DNA of 9,026 nt from an uncultured Oscillospiraceae bacterium (GCA_934668285.1 CAKUNB010000061.1:1-9026), one strand, 5' to 3'; positions 1 through 7,260 are shown, counted from the first letter of the stretch. Notes: generated by a model from the sequence alone, not told the origin. A program made the numbers and translations.

Positions 1-1132
1 GATTTGCAAGGTCCGCGCCGGTAAAGCCGCCGGTGGCGCGGGCGATGACCTTCAGGTCGACGTCCTCCGCAAGCAGCTTGTTTTTGGCGTGTACCTTCAA
101 AATCGCCTCGCGGCCCTTGCTGTCCGGTGCGCTGACGTAGATCTGGCGGTCAAAGCGGCCGGGGCGGAGCAGCGCGGGATCGAGGATATCCTGCCGGTTG
201 GTTGCGGCCATGACGATGACGCCGGAATTGCTGCCGAAGCCGTCCATCTCGACGAGCAGCTGGTTGAGCGTCTGCTCGCGCTCGTCGTGCCCGCCGCCGA
301 GACCGGCGCCGCGGCGGCGGCCGACGGCATCGATTTCGTCGATAAAGATAATGGAGGGCGCGCCCTTTTTCGCCTGCTCGAACAGATCGCGCACGCGGCT
401 TGCGCCGACGCCGACATAAAGCTCGACGAAGTCAGAGCCGGAAATCGACAGGAACTGCACACCGGCCTCGCCTGCGACGGCCTTGGCCAGCAGCGTTTTG
501 CCGGTGCCCGGAGGGCCGACCAGAAGAATGCCCTTCGGAATTTTGGCGCCGAGGCGGGTATATTTCTTCGGATCGCGCAAAAAGTCGACAAGCTCCTGCA
601 GCTCGGCTTTTTCCTCCTCGGCTCCGGCGACGTCGGCAAAGGTGACGCGCTCACCCGAGCTGCTGCGGGCGTTGGCGCGGCCGAACTTTGCGGCGCCGGC
701 CGCCGCTCCACCGCCGCCGGCGCGCATCATCAGGAAGTACATGACGAAGACCAGAAGCAGCAGCATCAGGAAATAGGGGAGAAGCTGCAGATACCACGGC
801 GTCGGCTCTGTCGGCACGAAGTCGAAGGACTCAATCGTACCGGCGTCCTTCTGGGCCAGATAGTAGGGGCTCAGCTCCTCGCGGAACATCTCCTCATCGG
901 CCAGCTTATGGGTCAGGACGCTTCTGCCGTTTTCATCCTGCTCGTGAAGCTCAAGCGTCAGCACGCCGTCCTCAACGGTGAAGGCGCGGACCTTTTCCTC
1001 CTGAAACAGGGTGCGAACCGTGGAATAGTCGATCGCATTCTTGCTGCTCGGCGTGAAAAGACTGAGACAGAAATAGAGCACCAGACCAAACAGCAGGACA
1101 TAGATCAATAGGTTAACACGTGGTTTGTTCAA
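1..1132 (-). CDS. ftsH: ATP-dependent zinc metalloprotease FtsH (C-terminal part outside window)
   Basis: FtsH is a membrane-anchored AAA+ hexamer that unfolds and degrades membrane and some soluble regulatory proteins. The first 377 residues are present; the zinc site (HExxH) and the peptidase domain lie beyond position 1. Visible in order are a transmembrane segment (about residues 7-26), an extracytoplasmic domain (about 28-112), a second transmembrane segment (about 113-136), a Gly/Ala-rich linker, and the AAA+ domain. The AAA+ domain has Walker A GPPGTGKT (206-213), a pore loop YVGVG with Tyr239 where Phe is the common aromatic, Walker B IIFIDEID (261-268), and the second region of homology ending RPGRFDR (323-329) with the arginine fingers. 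The start chosen is TTG at 1132, preceded by AGAGGG with 8 bases of spacing. No ATG lies near that site. It is the last gene seen in the run, 21 bases after hpt, as in the tilS-hpt-ftsH order of other Firmicutes. Identity is certain; the exact start is likely. Confidence 0.97.
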   Translation of the reverse strand, partial: MNKPRVNLLIYVLLFGLVLYFCLSLFTPSSKNAIDYSTVRTLFQEEKVRAFTVEDGVLTLELHEQDENGRSVLTHKLADEEMFREELSPYYLAQKDAGTIESFDFVPTEPTPWYLQLLPYFLMLLLLVFVMYFLMMRAGGGGAAAGAAKFGRANARSSSGERVTFADVAGAEEEKAELQELVDFLRDPKKYTRLGAKIPKGILLVGPPGTGKTLLAKAVAGEAGVQFLSISGSDFVELYVGVGASRVRDLFEQAKKGAPSIIFIDEIDAVGRRRGAGLGGGHDEREQTLNQLLVEMDGFGSNSGVIVMAATNRQDILDPALLRPGRFDRQIYVSAPDSKGREAILKVHAKNKLLAEDVDLKVIARATGGFTGADLAN

Positions 1133-1153
1133 AAACGAATCCCTCTACTTTAA

Positions 1154-1693
1154 TTACTTAGAATAGACCTCGGGCTTCAGCACGCCGATAAAGGGCAGGT
1201 TGCGGTAGAACTCCTGATAGTCCAGACCGTAGCCGACGACGAATTCATTCGGAATGGTAAAGCCGATATAGTCGGCAAAGACATCGACCTTGCGGCGCTC
1301 AGGCTTGTCGAGGAGAGTGCAGATCTTCAGGGAGGCAGGTTCCTTTTCCAGCAGATGCTCGCGGACGAACTTCAGCGTCAGGCCGGTGTCGAGAATGTCC
1401 TCGAGAATGACCACGTGGCGGCCCTTGATATCGCAGGTGACATCCTTGAGCAGATTGACCTTGCCGCTGGTGGAGGTGCCGGAGCCGTAGGATGACACTG
1501 CCATGAACTCATACTGGCAGCGGATGGGAGTCGCGCGCACCATGTCGGTGAAGAAATTGACGACGCCCTTGAGGACACCGAGGAAAATCGGCTCCTTGCC
1601 GTCGTAGTCCGCCGCAACCTGCTTGCCAAGCTCGGCGATCCGCTTTTGCAGCTCTTCCTCGGAAATCAGAACGCGCTCGATGTCTTGAATCAT
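1154..1693 (-). CDS. hpt: Hypoxanthine (guanine) phosphoribosyltransferase
   Basis: This enzyme transfers phosphoribose from PRPP to hypoxanthine and guanine, giving IMP and GMP in cytoplasmic purine salvage. The 179-residue length is normal for the bacterial family. Visible are the cis-peptide loop LKG (41-43), the flexible catalytic loop SSYGSGTSTSG (67-77), the PRPP-binding signature VVILEDILDTG (94-104) with acidic pair E98-D99 and the likely catalytic base D102, the purine-contacting lysine in LLDKPERR (K130), and GYGLDY (154-159) with the metal/base-contacting aspartate. The ATG start lies one base after the tilS stop. Its ribosome binding site AGGAG (1701-1705) is made of the final tilS codons, so the two are probably translationally coupled. 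In Listeria, TilS and HPRT are one fused protein. In B. subtilis the two proteins are reported to form a complex that activates ftsH, which is the next gene here. Hypoxanthine versus xanthine preference cannot be read from sequence with certainty. Confidence 0.97.
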   Translation of the reverse strand: MIQDIERVLISEEELQKRIAELGKQVAADYDGKEPIFLGVLKGVVNFFTDMVRATPIRCQYEFMAVSSYGSGTSTSGKVNLLKDVTCDIKGRHVVILEDILDTGLTLKFVREHLLEKEPASLKICTLLDKPERRKVDVFADYIGFTIPNEFVVGYGLDYQEFYRNLPFIGVLKPEVYSK

Positions 1694-1694
1694 G

Positions 1695-3038
1695 TTACAT
1701 CTCCTCTTTCTCTATACAGATCAGCAGGGCGGGCTGCCCCTCCTCTGCCATGTAGGCGTGGTTTACACCGACGCCGCTGACACCCAGCAGGGCATGACCG
1801 GCGGTGATCACGGCCATGCGGTCGCGCTCGGCACGGGGGATTTTGCGGTCGATGAGCAGCTTCTTCAGCGTTTTGCTGTGTCCGCTGCGCAGGGACAGCC
1901 GGTCTCCCGTCTGCCGGGGGCGCACCTGCAGGATACTTTGCGTTATCATATCATATCTCACAGCAAAATGGAAAGGGGTATTTGCACTTTTTTTATAATT
2001 TTCTACCGTTTTGCAGGAAAATTTCAGCCCGAGTTCGGCAATTCGCGTCTCGCCGGGGACGCGCAGCGGGGTGGGCGCAAACTGAGGCAACGCTTCGCCG
2101 GAAAACGAAATCGTGCCGTAGCTCCGGCACACGATTTTGCCGCAGGGCAGGGAGAGCTGCGCCGAGGGGTTCGGCGCGGCCAGCAGGGCCTCCAGCGCGG
2201 CAATATGGCGCTGCGAAACGTCCTGCGGCAGCACCTGCGCCGTCATCAGGCGCAGCGCCCTCCGGCGCAGCACCGGCGGCGCGGCGAGCAGCGGAGCGAC
2301 GCGCCAGCAGTCCGGCCCTTGCGCCGCCTCCCGCAGCACCTGTGCGGCGAGACCGTCGAGAAAGGCATCCTCCTCGCGCAGCAGCGCCGTCGTCCGCAGC
2401 GTCTGAGCCGAAAGCGACGGCGCTTCGTCCTGCAAAAGAGGAATTACGCGCTGGCGCAGCCGGTTGCGGCGGCAGTCGGGCAGGGCGTTGGTCGAATCCT
2501 CGACCCACGGATGGCCGCCTTCCTGCAGATAGGCGACGGCCTGCTCATGAGTGACGCACAGAAGCGGGCGGACGATGCTGCCGCGCTTGGGCGGAATGCC
2601 GCACAGGCCGCGCAGCCCGCTGCCGCGCAGCAGGTGCAGGAGCACGGTTTCCACGTTATCGTCCGCCGTGTGGGCTGTCGCCAGCCTATCACAGGGCAGA
2701 GAGGTCAGAAAGCGGTAACGCGCCTCGCGCGCGGCAGTCTCGACGGAAAGGCCGGCCTCGGTGGCGCGGGCGGCCACATCGGTGCGGCCGACGGTCAGCG
2801 GGATTTCCAGCTGGCTGCACAGTGCGCGGACAAAGGCTTCGTCGCGGTCGGCCTCCGCGCCGCGCAGACCATGATGAAAATGCGCCGCCGTCAGGGTGAT
2901 GCCTAGCTCCGCCTGTAAAGAATGCAGACACCACAGCATCGCCGTGGAGTCTGCACCACCGGAAACGGCGCAGAGCACCCGGTCGCCCGGGGCAAACAGC
3001 TGCTCCGAGCGGCACCAGCGCAGCACCTCAGCCCTCAC
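1695..3038 (-). CDS. tilS: tRNA(Ile)-lysidine synthase TilS
   Basis: TilS is an essential ATP-dependent enzyme that attaches lysine to C34 of tRNA-Ile2 (CAU anticodon), switching both its codon reading (AUA) and its charging from Met to Ile. In 447 residues I see the PP-loop SGGADS (26-31), HFHHGLRG (53-60), HTADDNVET (123-131), and DSTN plus RNRLR (181-195), which are the family's conserved motifs. A helical middle domain (about 215-290) follows, then a TilS C-terminal tRNA-binding domain (about 370-445) with TGDR and the LKKLLIDRKIP segment. The start is taken as GTG 3038, which overlaps the last 11 bases of dnaB and has GGGAG 10 bases upstream. GTG 3026 is an alternative that would lose four residues. 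The open frame extends further upstream, but only inside dnaB. Residues about 340-366, in the linker before the C-terminal domain, are encoded by an unusually AT-rich stretch that also looks like a promoter. Identity is firm; the start is less so. Confidence 0.96.
   Translation of the reverse strand: MRAEVLRWCRSEQLFAPGDRVLCAVSGGADSTAMLWCLHSLQAELGITLTAAHFHHGLRGAEADRDEAFVRALCSQLEIPLTVGRTDVAARATEAGLSVETAAREARYRFLTSLPCDRLATAHTADDNVETVLLHLLRGSGLRGLCGIPPKRGSIVRPLLCVTHEQAVAYLQEGGHPWVEDSTNALPDCRRNRLRQRVIPLLQDEAPSLSAQTLRTTALLREEDAFLDGLAAQVLREAAQGPDCWRVAPLLAAPPVLRRRALRLMTAQVLPQDVSQRHIAALEALLAAPNPSAQLSLPCGKIVCRSYGTISFSGEALPQFAPTPLRVPGETRIAELGLKFSCKTVENYKKSANTPFHFAVRYDMITQSILQVRPRQTGDRLSLRSGHSKTLKKLLIDRKIPRAERDRMAVITAGHALLGVSGVGVNHAYMAEEGQPALLICIEKEEM
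1701..1705 (-). promoter_or_regulatory. Ribosome binding site of hpt inside the tilS end
   Basis: AGGAG is formed by the two penultimate Glu codons of tilS, 7 bases before the hpt ATG. The tilS stop TAA lies between this site and the hpt start. A ribosome finishing tilS therefore sits on the hpt initiation signal, which points to translational coupling. Confidence 0.85.
1945..1974 (-). promoter_or_regulatory. Candidate internal promoter for hpt-ftsH within tilS
   Basis: Within an AT-rich part of tilS the minus strand reads TTTCCA (1974-1969, 4 of 6 matches to TTGACA), an 18-base spacer, then TGATATGAT (1953-1945). The last is an extended -10: TGn followed by TATGAT, 5 of 6 matches to TATAAT. 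Transcription would begin near 1938, about 245 bases before the hpt ATG, still inside tilS. G+C over 1941-2020 is 26 of 80 by direct count, far below the neighbouring coding sequence. Whether it is active cannot be told from sequence alone. Confidence 0.5.
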
Positions 3039-4383
3039 TGTGACGCCACTCCCGATCGGCGAAGGTGGTAAACTGCGGCAGCCATTGCAGCTCGACCGTG
3101 CCGGTCTCGCCGTGGCGGTTCTTTGCCACGATGCACTCCGCAACGTTCTGCTTTTCCGTGTCTTTATTATAGTAGTCCTCGCGGTAGAGGAACATGACCT
3201 CGTCTGCGTCCTGCTCGATTGCGCCGGATTCGCGCAGATCGGAGAGCATGGGGCGCTTGTCCTGCCGGCTCTCATTGGCACGCGAAAGCTGCGACAGGCA
3301 CAGCACCGGCACGTTCAGCTCCTTGGCCATGATCTTCAGACTGCGGGAGATGTCGGAAACGACCTGCTGGCGGTTTTCGCCGCTGTAGGTGCGGGTGTTG
3401 CCCGCAGAGGTCATGAGCTGTAGGTAGTCGATAATGACCAGCGCGAGATCATCGATCCGGCGGCATTTGGCATTCATCTCCGCGACAGAGAGCATCGGAT
3501 TGTCGTCTACGCGCAAATCCGTCTGCGACAGCGCCGCCGAGGCAACGCCGATTTTGCTCCACTCCTCCATCGAGAGGTTGCCGGTGGTCAGCTTTTTCAG
3601 ATCGACAAAGCTTTCATTGGCGATCAGACGGGTGACCAGCTGCTGCTTGGACATTTCGAGGGAGAAGAACGCGACGGTTTTCTTCGGATTCTTCTTTGCA
3701 ACGTTCAGCGCCAGATTCAGCGCCATCGACGTCTTGCCCATGCCGGGACGGGCGGCAAGCAGCATCAGATCGGACTTGTTCAGACCGTTGATAAACTTGT
3801 CCAGATCGCGCAGGCCGGTCGGAATACCGGAAATATCGCTGCCGGATTCGGACATTTCCTCCAATCGGTCGAAGACCTTGAGAAGAATCGTGCCGATATG
3901 CTCCAGCGAATCGCTGCTGCTGCCGCGGCGCAGGGCGAAAATCTTCTTTTCCGCCGCCTCGAGAATATCCTGCGCCGAGCCGACGCCCTCGTAGACCGTA
4001 TCGACGATTTCGGAGGCGGCGGTGGAGAGATTGCGCAGCAGCGCCTTGTCGTGGACGATCTGGGCGTACTGCTTGGCGTTTGCAGCCGTGGGGGTGATCT
4101 CCATGAGCTGCATGATATATTTCGAGGAGGTCTGCTCGTCAAAGACGCCGCGCTCGCGCATCTTGTCGAGCACGGTGACGGGGTCGATCACCTGCGAATA
4201 GCTGAACATCTCGTAGATCGTCTCGTAGATGTCGCGGTTGGTCTGGGAGTAGAAGTCGTCGGGGCGCACTGTGCCGATGATATCGTTGACACAGCGGCTG
4301 TCAATCAGCATCGCGCCGAGTACCGCCTGCTCCGCTTCCAGCGAATGCGGCGCCTGACGGGACAGCAAATCGTCCATGGGCAT
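3028..4383 (-). CDS. dnaB: Replicative DNA helicase DnaB (DnaC in Bacillus naming)
   Basis: This is the hexameric 5'-to-3' helicase that unwinds DNA at the replication fork and binds the primase. The 451-residue length is typical. The N-terminal collar domain (about 10-110) opens with the conserved APHSLEAEQAVLGAMLID segment. A linker helix follows (about 150-180), then the RecA-like ATPase. Visible there are Walker A RPGMGKT (212-218), SLEMSKQQL (241-249), Walker B LVIIDYLQLM (315-324), LSQLSR (363-368), SDLRESGAIEQDAD (381-394), and KNRHGETGTV (421-430), which carries the arginine finger region. No intein interrupts the P-loop or the later motifs. The start is ATG 4383, with AAGGAGG (4394-4400) 10 bases upstream. 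The in-frame ATG at 4377 is too far from that site. The gene follows rplI, a conserved Firmicutes order, but a 147-base gap containing a hairpin element separates the two. Its 3' end overlaps the tilS start. Confidence 0.98.
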   Translation of the reverse strand: MPMDDLLSRQAPHSLEAEQAVLGAMLIDSRCVNDIIGTVRPDDFYSQTNRDIYETIYEMFSYSQVIDPVTVLDKMRERGVFDEQTSSKYIMQLMEITPTAANAKQYAQIVHDKALLRNLSTAASEIVDTVYEGVGSAQDILEAAEKKIFALRRGSSSDSLEHIGTILLKVFDRLEEMSESGSDISGIPTGLRDLDKFINGLNKSDLMLLAARPGMGKTSMALNLALNVAKKNPKKTVAFFSLEMSKQQLVTRLIANESFVDLKKLTTGNLSMEEWSKIGVASAALSQTDLRVDDNPMLSVAEMNAKCRRIDDLALVIIDYLQLMTSAGNTRTYSGENRQQVVSDISRSLKIMAKELNVPVLCLSQLSRANESRQDKRPMLSDLRESGAIEQDADEVMFLYREDYYNKDTEKQNVAECIVAKNRHGETGTVELQWLPQFTTFADREWRHSEG

Positions 4384-4393
4384 AGGAGCAAAA

Positions 4394-4400
4394 CCTCCTT
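4394..4400 (-). promoter_or_regulatory. Ribosome binding site of dnaB
   Basis: AAGGAGG lies 10 bases before ATG 4383 and 16 before the second in-frame ATG at 4377, which decides the start in favour of 4383. Confidence 0.85.
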
Positions 4401-4421
4401 CCTCTCTGGGAAATCGTAGAG

Positions 4422-4507
4422 TTATTCACGTGTAGGGTACTACCGCTTCATGCGTAGGGCGGGCTGCCATCAGCCCGCCGGTGCCGGCAGGATCGATGAG
4501 TGAATAA
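4422..4507. repeat. 86-base inverted-repeat-bounded palindromic element (MITE/REP-like)
   Basis: The element sits between dnaB and rplI. Its ends are a perfect 8-base inverted pair, TTATTCAC (4422-4429) and GTGAATAA (4500-4507). Inside are a GTAGGG core (4454-4459), a 9-base-pair GC hairpin (4458-4466 with 4471-4479, loop CCAT), and the palindrome TGCCGGCA (4482-4489). No coding frame or target-site duplication is evident. A related string, GGTACT, then 7-8 bases, then ATGCGTAGGG, occurs at 4436-4459 and again at 8996-9018, so it is a dispersed sequence. From memory of the group, GTAGGG-plus-hairpin repeats flanked by TGAATAAT-like ends are common between genes of gut Clostridia. Classification as a non-autonomous mobile element is inference. 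Confidence 0.6.
4458..4479. repeat. GC hairpin between rplI and dnaB
   Basis: This is a perfect 9-base-pair stem, GGCGGGCTG with CAGCCCGCC, around a 4-base loop. On the minus (transcribed) strand it is not followed by a T run, so it is not a standard intrinsic terminator. It could act as an RNA stability or processing element separating gdpP-rplI from dnaB in the transcript. Confidence 0.7.
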
Positions 4508-4530
4508 TATATGTGACGTGCAGGGCGTGC

Positions 4531-4977
4531 TTACAGCTCCTCAATGCGGAGCTTGAGGTCGGCGTTGATTTCGTAGCCGAGCTTGCATTTGACGGTGTAC
4601 TCGCCGACGGTTTTGATCTGCTCGTCGAGAACGATGCGGCGCTTGTCCAGCTCAATGCCGTAGCCGGACTTGAGCGCGTCAGAGATTTCCTGCGTCGTGA
4701 CCGAGCCGAACAGACGGCCTGCGCCGCCGCCCTTGGCCTTGACGACGATGGTCATGTCCTTGAGGCGGTTGGAGAGGGCAAAGGCCTCCTCGCGTTCGCG
4801 CTGGCGCTTTTCCTGCTGCGCCTTGTCGTTCATGCGCATGGTGTTGACGGCGTCGGGCGTGGCCTCGACCGCCAGCTTGCGGGGCAGCATATAATTGCGC
4901 GCGTAGCCGTCGGAAACCTCAAGCATCTGGCCCTTCTTGCCCTTGCCGCGGATGTCCTGCAGTAAAATAACCTTCAT
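4531..4977 (-). CDS. rplI: Large-subunit ribosomal protein bL9
   Basis: bL9 binds 23S rRNA near the base of the L1 stalk and extends from the large subunit; it helps maintain reading frame. The 148-residue length matches the family. The N-terminal rRNA-binding domain carries [16 protein letters not shown] and the signature GYARNYMLP (24-32). A long charged connecting helix (about 41-75, rich in Lys, Arg, Gln and Glu) follows. The C-terminal globular domain then begins with the Gly/Lys-rich [17 protein letters not shown] (78-94). The start is ATG 4977, with AGGAGG (4988-4993) 10 bases upstream. The gdpP stop is 17 bases upstream, so the two genes are surely co-transcribed. The gdpP-rplI-dnaB order is widely conserved in Firmicutes. 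Confidence 0.98.
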   Translation of the reverse strand: MKVILLQDIRGKGKKGQMLEVSDGYARNYMLPRKLAVEATPDAVNTMRMNDKAQQEKRQREREEAFALSNRLKDMTIVVKAKGGGAGRLFGSVTTQEISDALKSGYGIELDKRRIVLDEQIKTVGEYTVKCKLGYEINADLKLRIEEL

Positions 4978-4994
4978 GATGGATAAACCTCCTG

Positions 4995-6980
4995 TCAGAT
5001 TGTTTGATCGAAAAAGCGGTCGATGGATTGCAGCAGGCGGTCGAGCGTCTGGGCAACGGTGGTCTGCCTGACCTGTGCGCCCGCCGTGGCTGCGTTGCCG
5101 CCGCCGCCGAGCGGCTCGAGAATGACCTGCACGTTGGCCTCGCCGATGGAGCGGGCGGAAATGATGACCTGCCCGTCCTGCGGATAGAGGACAAACGATG
5201 TTTCAATGCCGGAGATGTTCAGCAGCTCGTCCGCCGCCTGCGCCGCGATGGTGCGCGTGGCGGTGTAGTCCAGCGCGGCAATGGCGATTTTGTCGCGGTA
5301 GAGGCGGGCGCTCTGGATGATCTTATAGCGCGCGACGGTGGAGGGCAGGTCGTTCTGGAAGAGCTTTTTGACCTCGACCGTGTCCGCGCCGATGCGGCGC
5401 AGGAAGGCCGCCGCCTCAAAGGTGCGGCTGGTGGTGCGCACGCCGAAATTCTTGGTGTCCAGCACGATACCGGCCAGCAGCGCAGCGGCCTCGTTCGTCA
5501 GGATATCCGACGCGTCGACAGAGTATTGCAGCAGCTCGGTGACCAGCTCCGAGGCCGACGAGGCAAACGGCTCGTGCAGATTCAGCACCGGCTGCTCGAT
5601 ATAGTCGGCAGCGCGGCGGTGATGGTCGATGACGACCACGCGGCGCAGCGATTCCAGCAGCGGCTTGCATTCGACCTGATCGGGCCGGTTGGTATCGACC
5701 ACGACCAGCAGGCTCTTGGCGTCTGCCGCGAGCAGCGCGTCCTGACCAGTGATAAAGCAGCCGTCGTATTCCGGCATCTGCCGCAGCAACTCCAGCAGCG
5801 GCTTGGCGGCGTTGACCTCAGGGTCGATGACGATATTGACCTTTGCACCGCGCTTGCGGCACAGGCAGCAGACACCGACCGCCGCGCCCAACGCGTCCAG
5901 ATCGGCCATCTTGTGGCCCATGACAAAAATGCGGCTCGACTGCGTAATCAGCTCGGACAGCGACGAGGCCATCACGCGGGACTTGACCTTGGTGCGGCGC
6001 TCGGTGTGTTTATTCCGGCCGCCGAAGAAGGTGAAATCGTAGCGATCCTTGATGACCGTCTGGTCGCCGCCGCGCGAGAGGGCCATTTCGATGGAAAGCG
6101 CGGCAAAATCGTAGTCCTCGCGGAAGCTGACGCCGTCCTTGCCGATGCCGATGGAGACAGTAGCGGCGATTCCGGCAGGATTGGTGACCTCGCGCATCGA
6201 TTCGAGCAGGGAGAACTTGCTCTCGGCCATGCCCGCCAGCTCCTTGGCCTCTAACAGCAGCAGGAAGCGGTTGCGCTCCAGCCGCCGCAGCAGACCGTCG
6301 TAGCGGTCTGCCCATTCGCTGACGCGGGTGTTGATCTGCGCGTTCAGACCGGCGATCGTCGCGTCGGGCAGGTTGTTCGTCAGCTCGTCGTAGTTGTCCA
6401 CCAGCACGATGGCGATCATCGGGCGGGAGCGGATGTATTCGTCGCGCACCTGCAGCAGCTCAGTCAGGTCCTGCAGATAGATCATGCCCATGACCACACC
6501 GGCCTTGGCGTCCTTTTCCGGCAGCACCGTGCCGGTCACGCGGAAGCGCCTGCCGCTGTATTCCAGCTCGCCGGGCATGGTGTCCTTACCGGCCAGCAGC
6601 CATTGCAGTGAAAAGCCCGGCAGAACGTCCGCAATGCGCTGCGCCGAGAGCGTGTCACGTACGCCGGTCAGCTCGGCAAAGGGCTTATTGTACCACACCA
6701 GCTCCTCCTCGTTGAGCTGCACCAGCGCAACGGGGAAGGGAACGTCGCCGTCGGTGGAGCGGCGCATCATTTCGCTGGTCGTGCGGACGTACTCTGTCAG
6801 CGCGTGGCGGCGGCGCTTGCTGCCCCAGTGGTAGCCCAGCAGCAGAAGCAGCGCAGCCGCGACCTCCGCGGCGCCGACCCAATACTGCCGCTGCACGAAT
6901 GCTGGCACGCAGAACAGAAGCAGCACCGCAAAATATGCCGCCATGCTTGGCTGCATCATCCTCCGCAGCTTTTTGTTCAT
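4995..6980 (-). CDS. gdpP: Cyclic-di-AMP phosphodiesterase GdpP (DHH-DHHA1, YybT family)
   Basis: GdpP hydrolyses the second messenger c-di-AMP to pApA, affecting potassium and osmotic balance, cell-wall stress and beta-lactam tolerance. With ATG 6980 the protein has 661 residues, close to B. subtilis GdpP. The upstream in-frame ATG (7070) falls at the -10 promoter box and has no ribosome binding site, whereas AGAGGGG precedes 6980 by 10 bases. Visible in order are two membrane segments (about 14-30 and 34-50), a PAS-like domain (about 80-175, heme-binding in relatives), a degenerate GGDEF domain (about 185-320) without a GGDEF motif, the DHH phosphoesterase domain, and a DHHA1 domain ending in a Gly-rich [11 protein letters not shown] (624-634). 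In the DHH domain are [13 protein letters not shown] (355-367; H356, D360, D362), VVVDT (D429), IDHHRR (D452-H453-H454) and D508 in VLDTKNF. All expected metal ligands are present, so it should be active. It is first in the leftward gene run. Confidence 0.97.
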   Translation of the reverse strand: MNKKLRRMMQPSMAAYFAVLLLFCVPAFVQRQYWVGAAEVAAALLLLLGYHWGSKRRRHALTEYVRTTSEMMRRSTDGDVPFPVALVQLNEEELVWYNKPFAELTGVRDTLSAQRIADVLPGFSLQWLLAGKDTMPGELEYSGRRFRVTGTVLPEKDAKAGVVMGMIYLQDLTELLQVRDEYIRSRPMIAIVLVDNYDELTNNLPDATIAGLNAQINTRVSEWADRYDGLLRRLERNRFLLLLEAKELAGMAESKFSLLESMREVTNPAGIAATVSIGIGKDGVSFREDYDFAALSIEMALSRGGDQTVIKDRYDFTFFGGRNKHTERRTKVKSRVMASSLSELITQSSRIFVMGHKMADLDALGAAVGVCCLCRKRGAKVNIVIDPEVNAAKPLLELLRQMPEYDGCFITGQDALLAADAKSLLVVVDTNRPDQVECKPLLESLRRVVVIDHHRRAADYIEQPVLNLHEPFASSASELVTELLQYSVDASDILTNEAAALLAGIVLDTKNFGVRTTSRTFEAAAFLRRIGADTVEVKKLFQNDLPSTVARYKIIQSARLYRDKIAIAALDYTATRTIAAQAADELLNISGIETSFVLYPQDGQVIISARSIGEANVQVILEPLGGGGNAATAGAQVRQTTVAQTLDRLLQSIDRFFDQTI

Positions 6981-7024
6981 TCTCGTTCCGCCCCTCTCCG
7001 GTTCAAAAACTCTACAGCGCAGGG

Positions 7025-7038
7025 GCCGCAGATGCGGC
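7025..7038. repeat. Small hairpin in the gdpP 5' leader
   Basis: GCCGCA and TGCGGC are a perfect inverted pair around GA. In RNA this is effectively a 5-base-pair stem with a 4-base loop. It lies about 45 bases upstream of the gdpP start and about 25 bases after the predicted transcription start. Function is unknown; it may be incidental in GC-rich DNA. Confidence 0.4.
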
Positions 7039-7068
7039 GCGCTGTGACAGGAAGAATCTGTATCGTTC

Positions 7069-7077
7069 ATTATATCA
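7069..7077 (-). promoter_or_regulatory. Promoter (-10, extended) for gdpP and the leftward genes
   Basis: The minus strand reads TGATATAAT, a perfect TATAAT (7074-7069) with an upstream TGn. The best -35 at 17-base spacing is TAGCAA (7097-7092), only 3 of 6 matches, which fits an extended -10 promoter. Predicted transcription start is near 7062, giving a leader of about 80 bases before the gdpP ATG. It is the only strong promoter seen upstream of the six-gene run. Confidence 0.75.
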
Positions 7078-7157
7078 GATTTTTCCCCTGTTTGCTACTG
7101 TTTCTTTTCCGGAATTTTCTCCGCTTTCAAAAAAATGTATACTTCGCTGGAATTCTA

Positions 7158-7166
7158 TGCTATAAT
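7158..7166 (+). promoter_or_regulatory. Promoter (-10, extended) for rnj
   Basis: TGCTATAAT is a perfect TATAAT (7161-7166) with an upstream TGn. No convincing -35 is present; TATACT (7138-7143, 17-base spacing) has 3 of 6 matches. Transcription would start near 7173, leaving a leader of about 128 bases before the rnj TTG. Confidence 0.75.
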
Positions 7167-7260
7167 ATATCGGACGGGGTATGCGCAAGCGGCAGCGCAG
7201 CGCCGTTTTCGGGGTACATAACGGAGAATTCCGTATTATAAAAAGCGATTATTTTAACCG

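Noticed and set aside
89..1111. A 340-codon plus-strand open frame opposite ftsH
   Set aside because: It is antisense to clear AAA+ protease motifs, has no good ribosome binding site or family resemblance, and fits a codon-bias shadow. Similar plus-strand frames opposite tilS, dnaB, rplI and gdpP were rejected for the same reason.
1691..1700. A TilS-Hpt fusion protein by readthrough
   Set aside because: A TAA stop separates the two, and hpt is in a different frame from tilS, so simple readthrough would not produce a fusion.
3039..3281. An 81-codon N-terminal extension of tilS up to 3281
   Set aside because: It lies entirely within dnaB in another frame, and TilS homology begins only near the PP-loop after 3026.
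4422..4507. A CRISPR, tRNA or riboswitch in the rplI-dnaB gap
   Set aside because: There is no regular repeat-spacer pattern, cloverleaf, or recognisable riboswitch core. Only the inverted-repeat element and the hairpin are present.
6981..7070. A 30-codon N-terminal extension of gdpP to ATG 7070
   Set aside because: That ATG overlaps the promoter -10 region, lacks a ribosome binding site, and would make the protein longer than the family norm.
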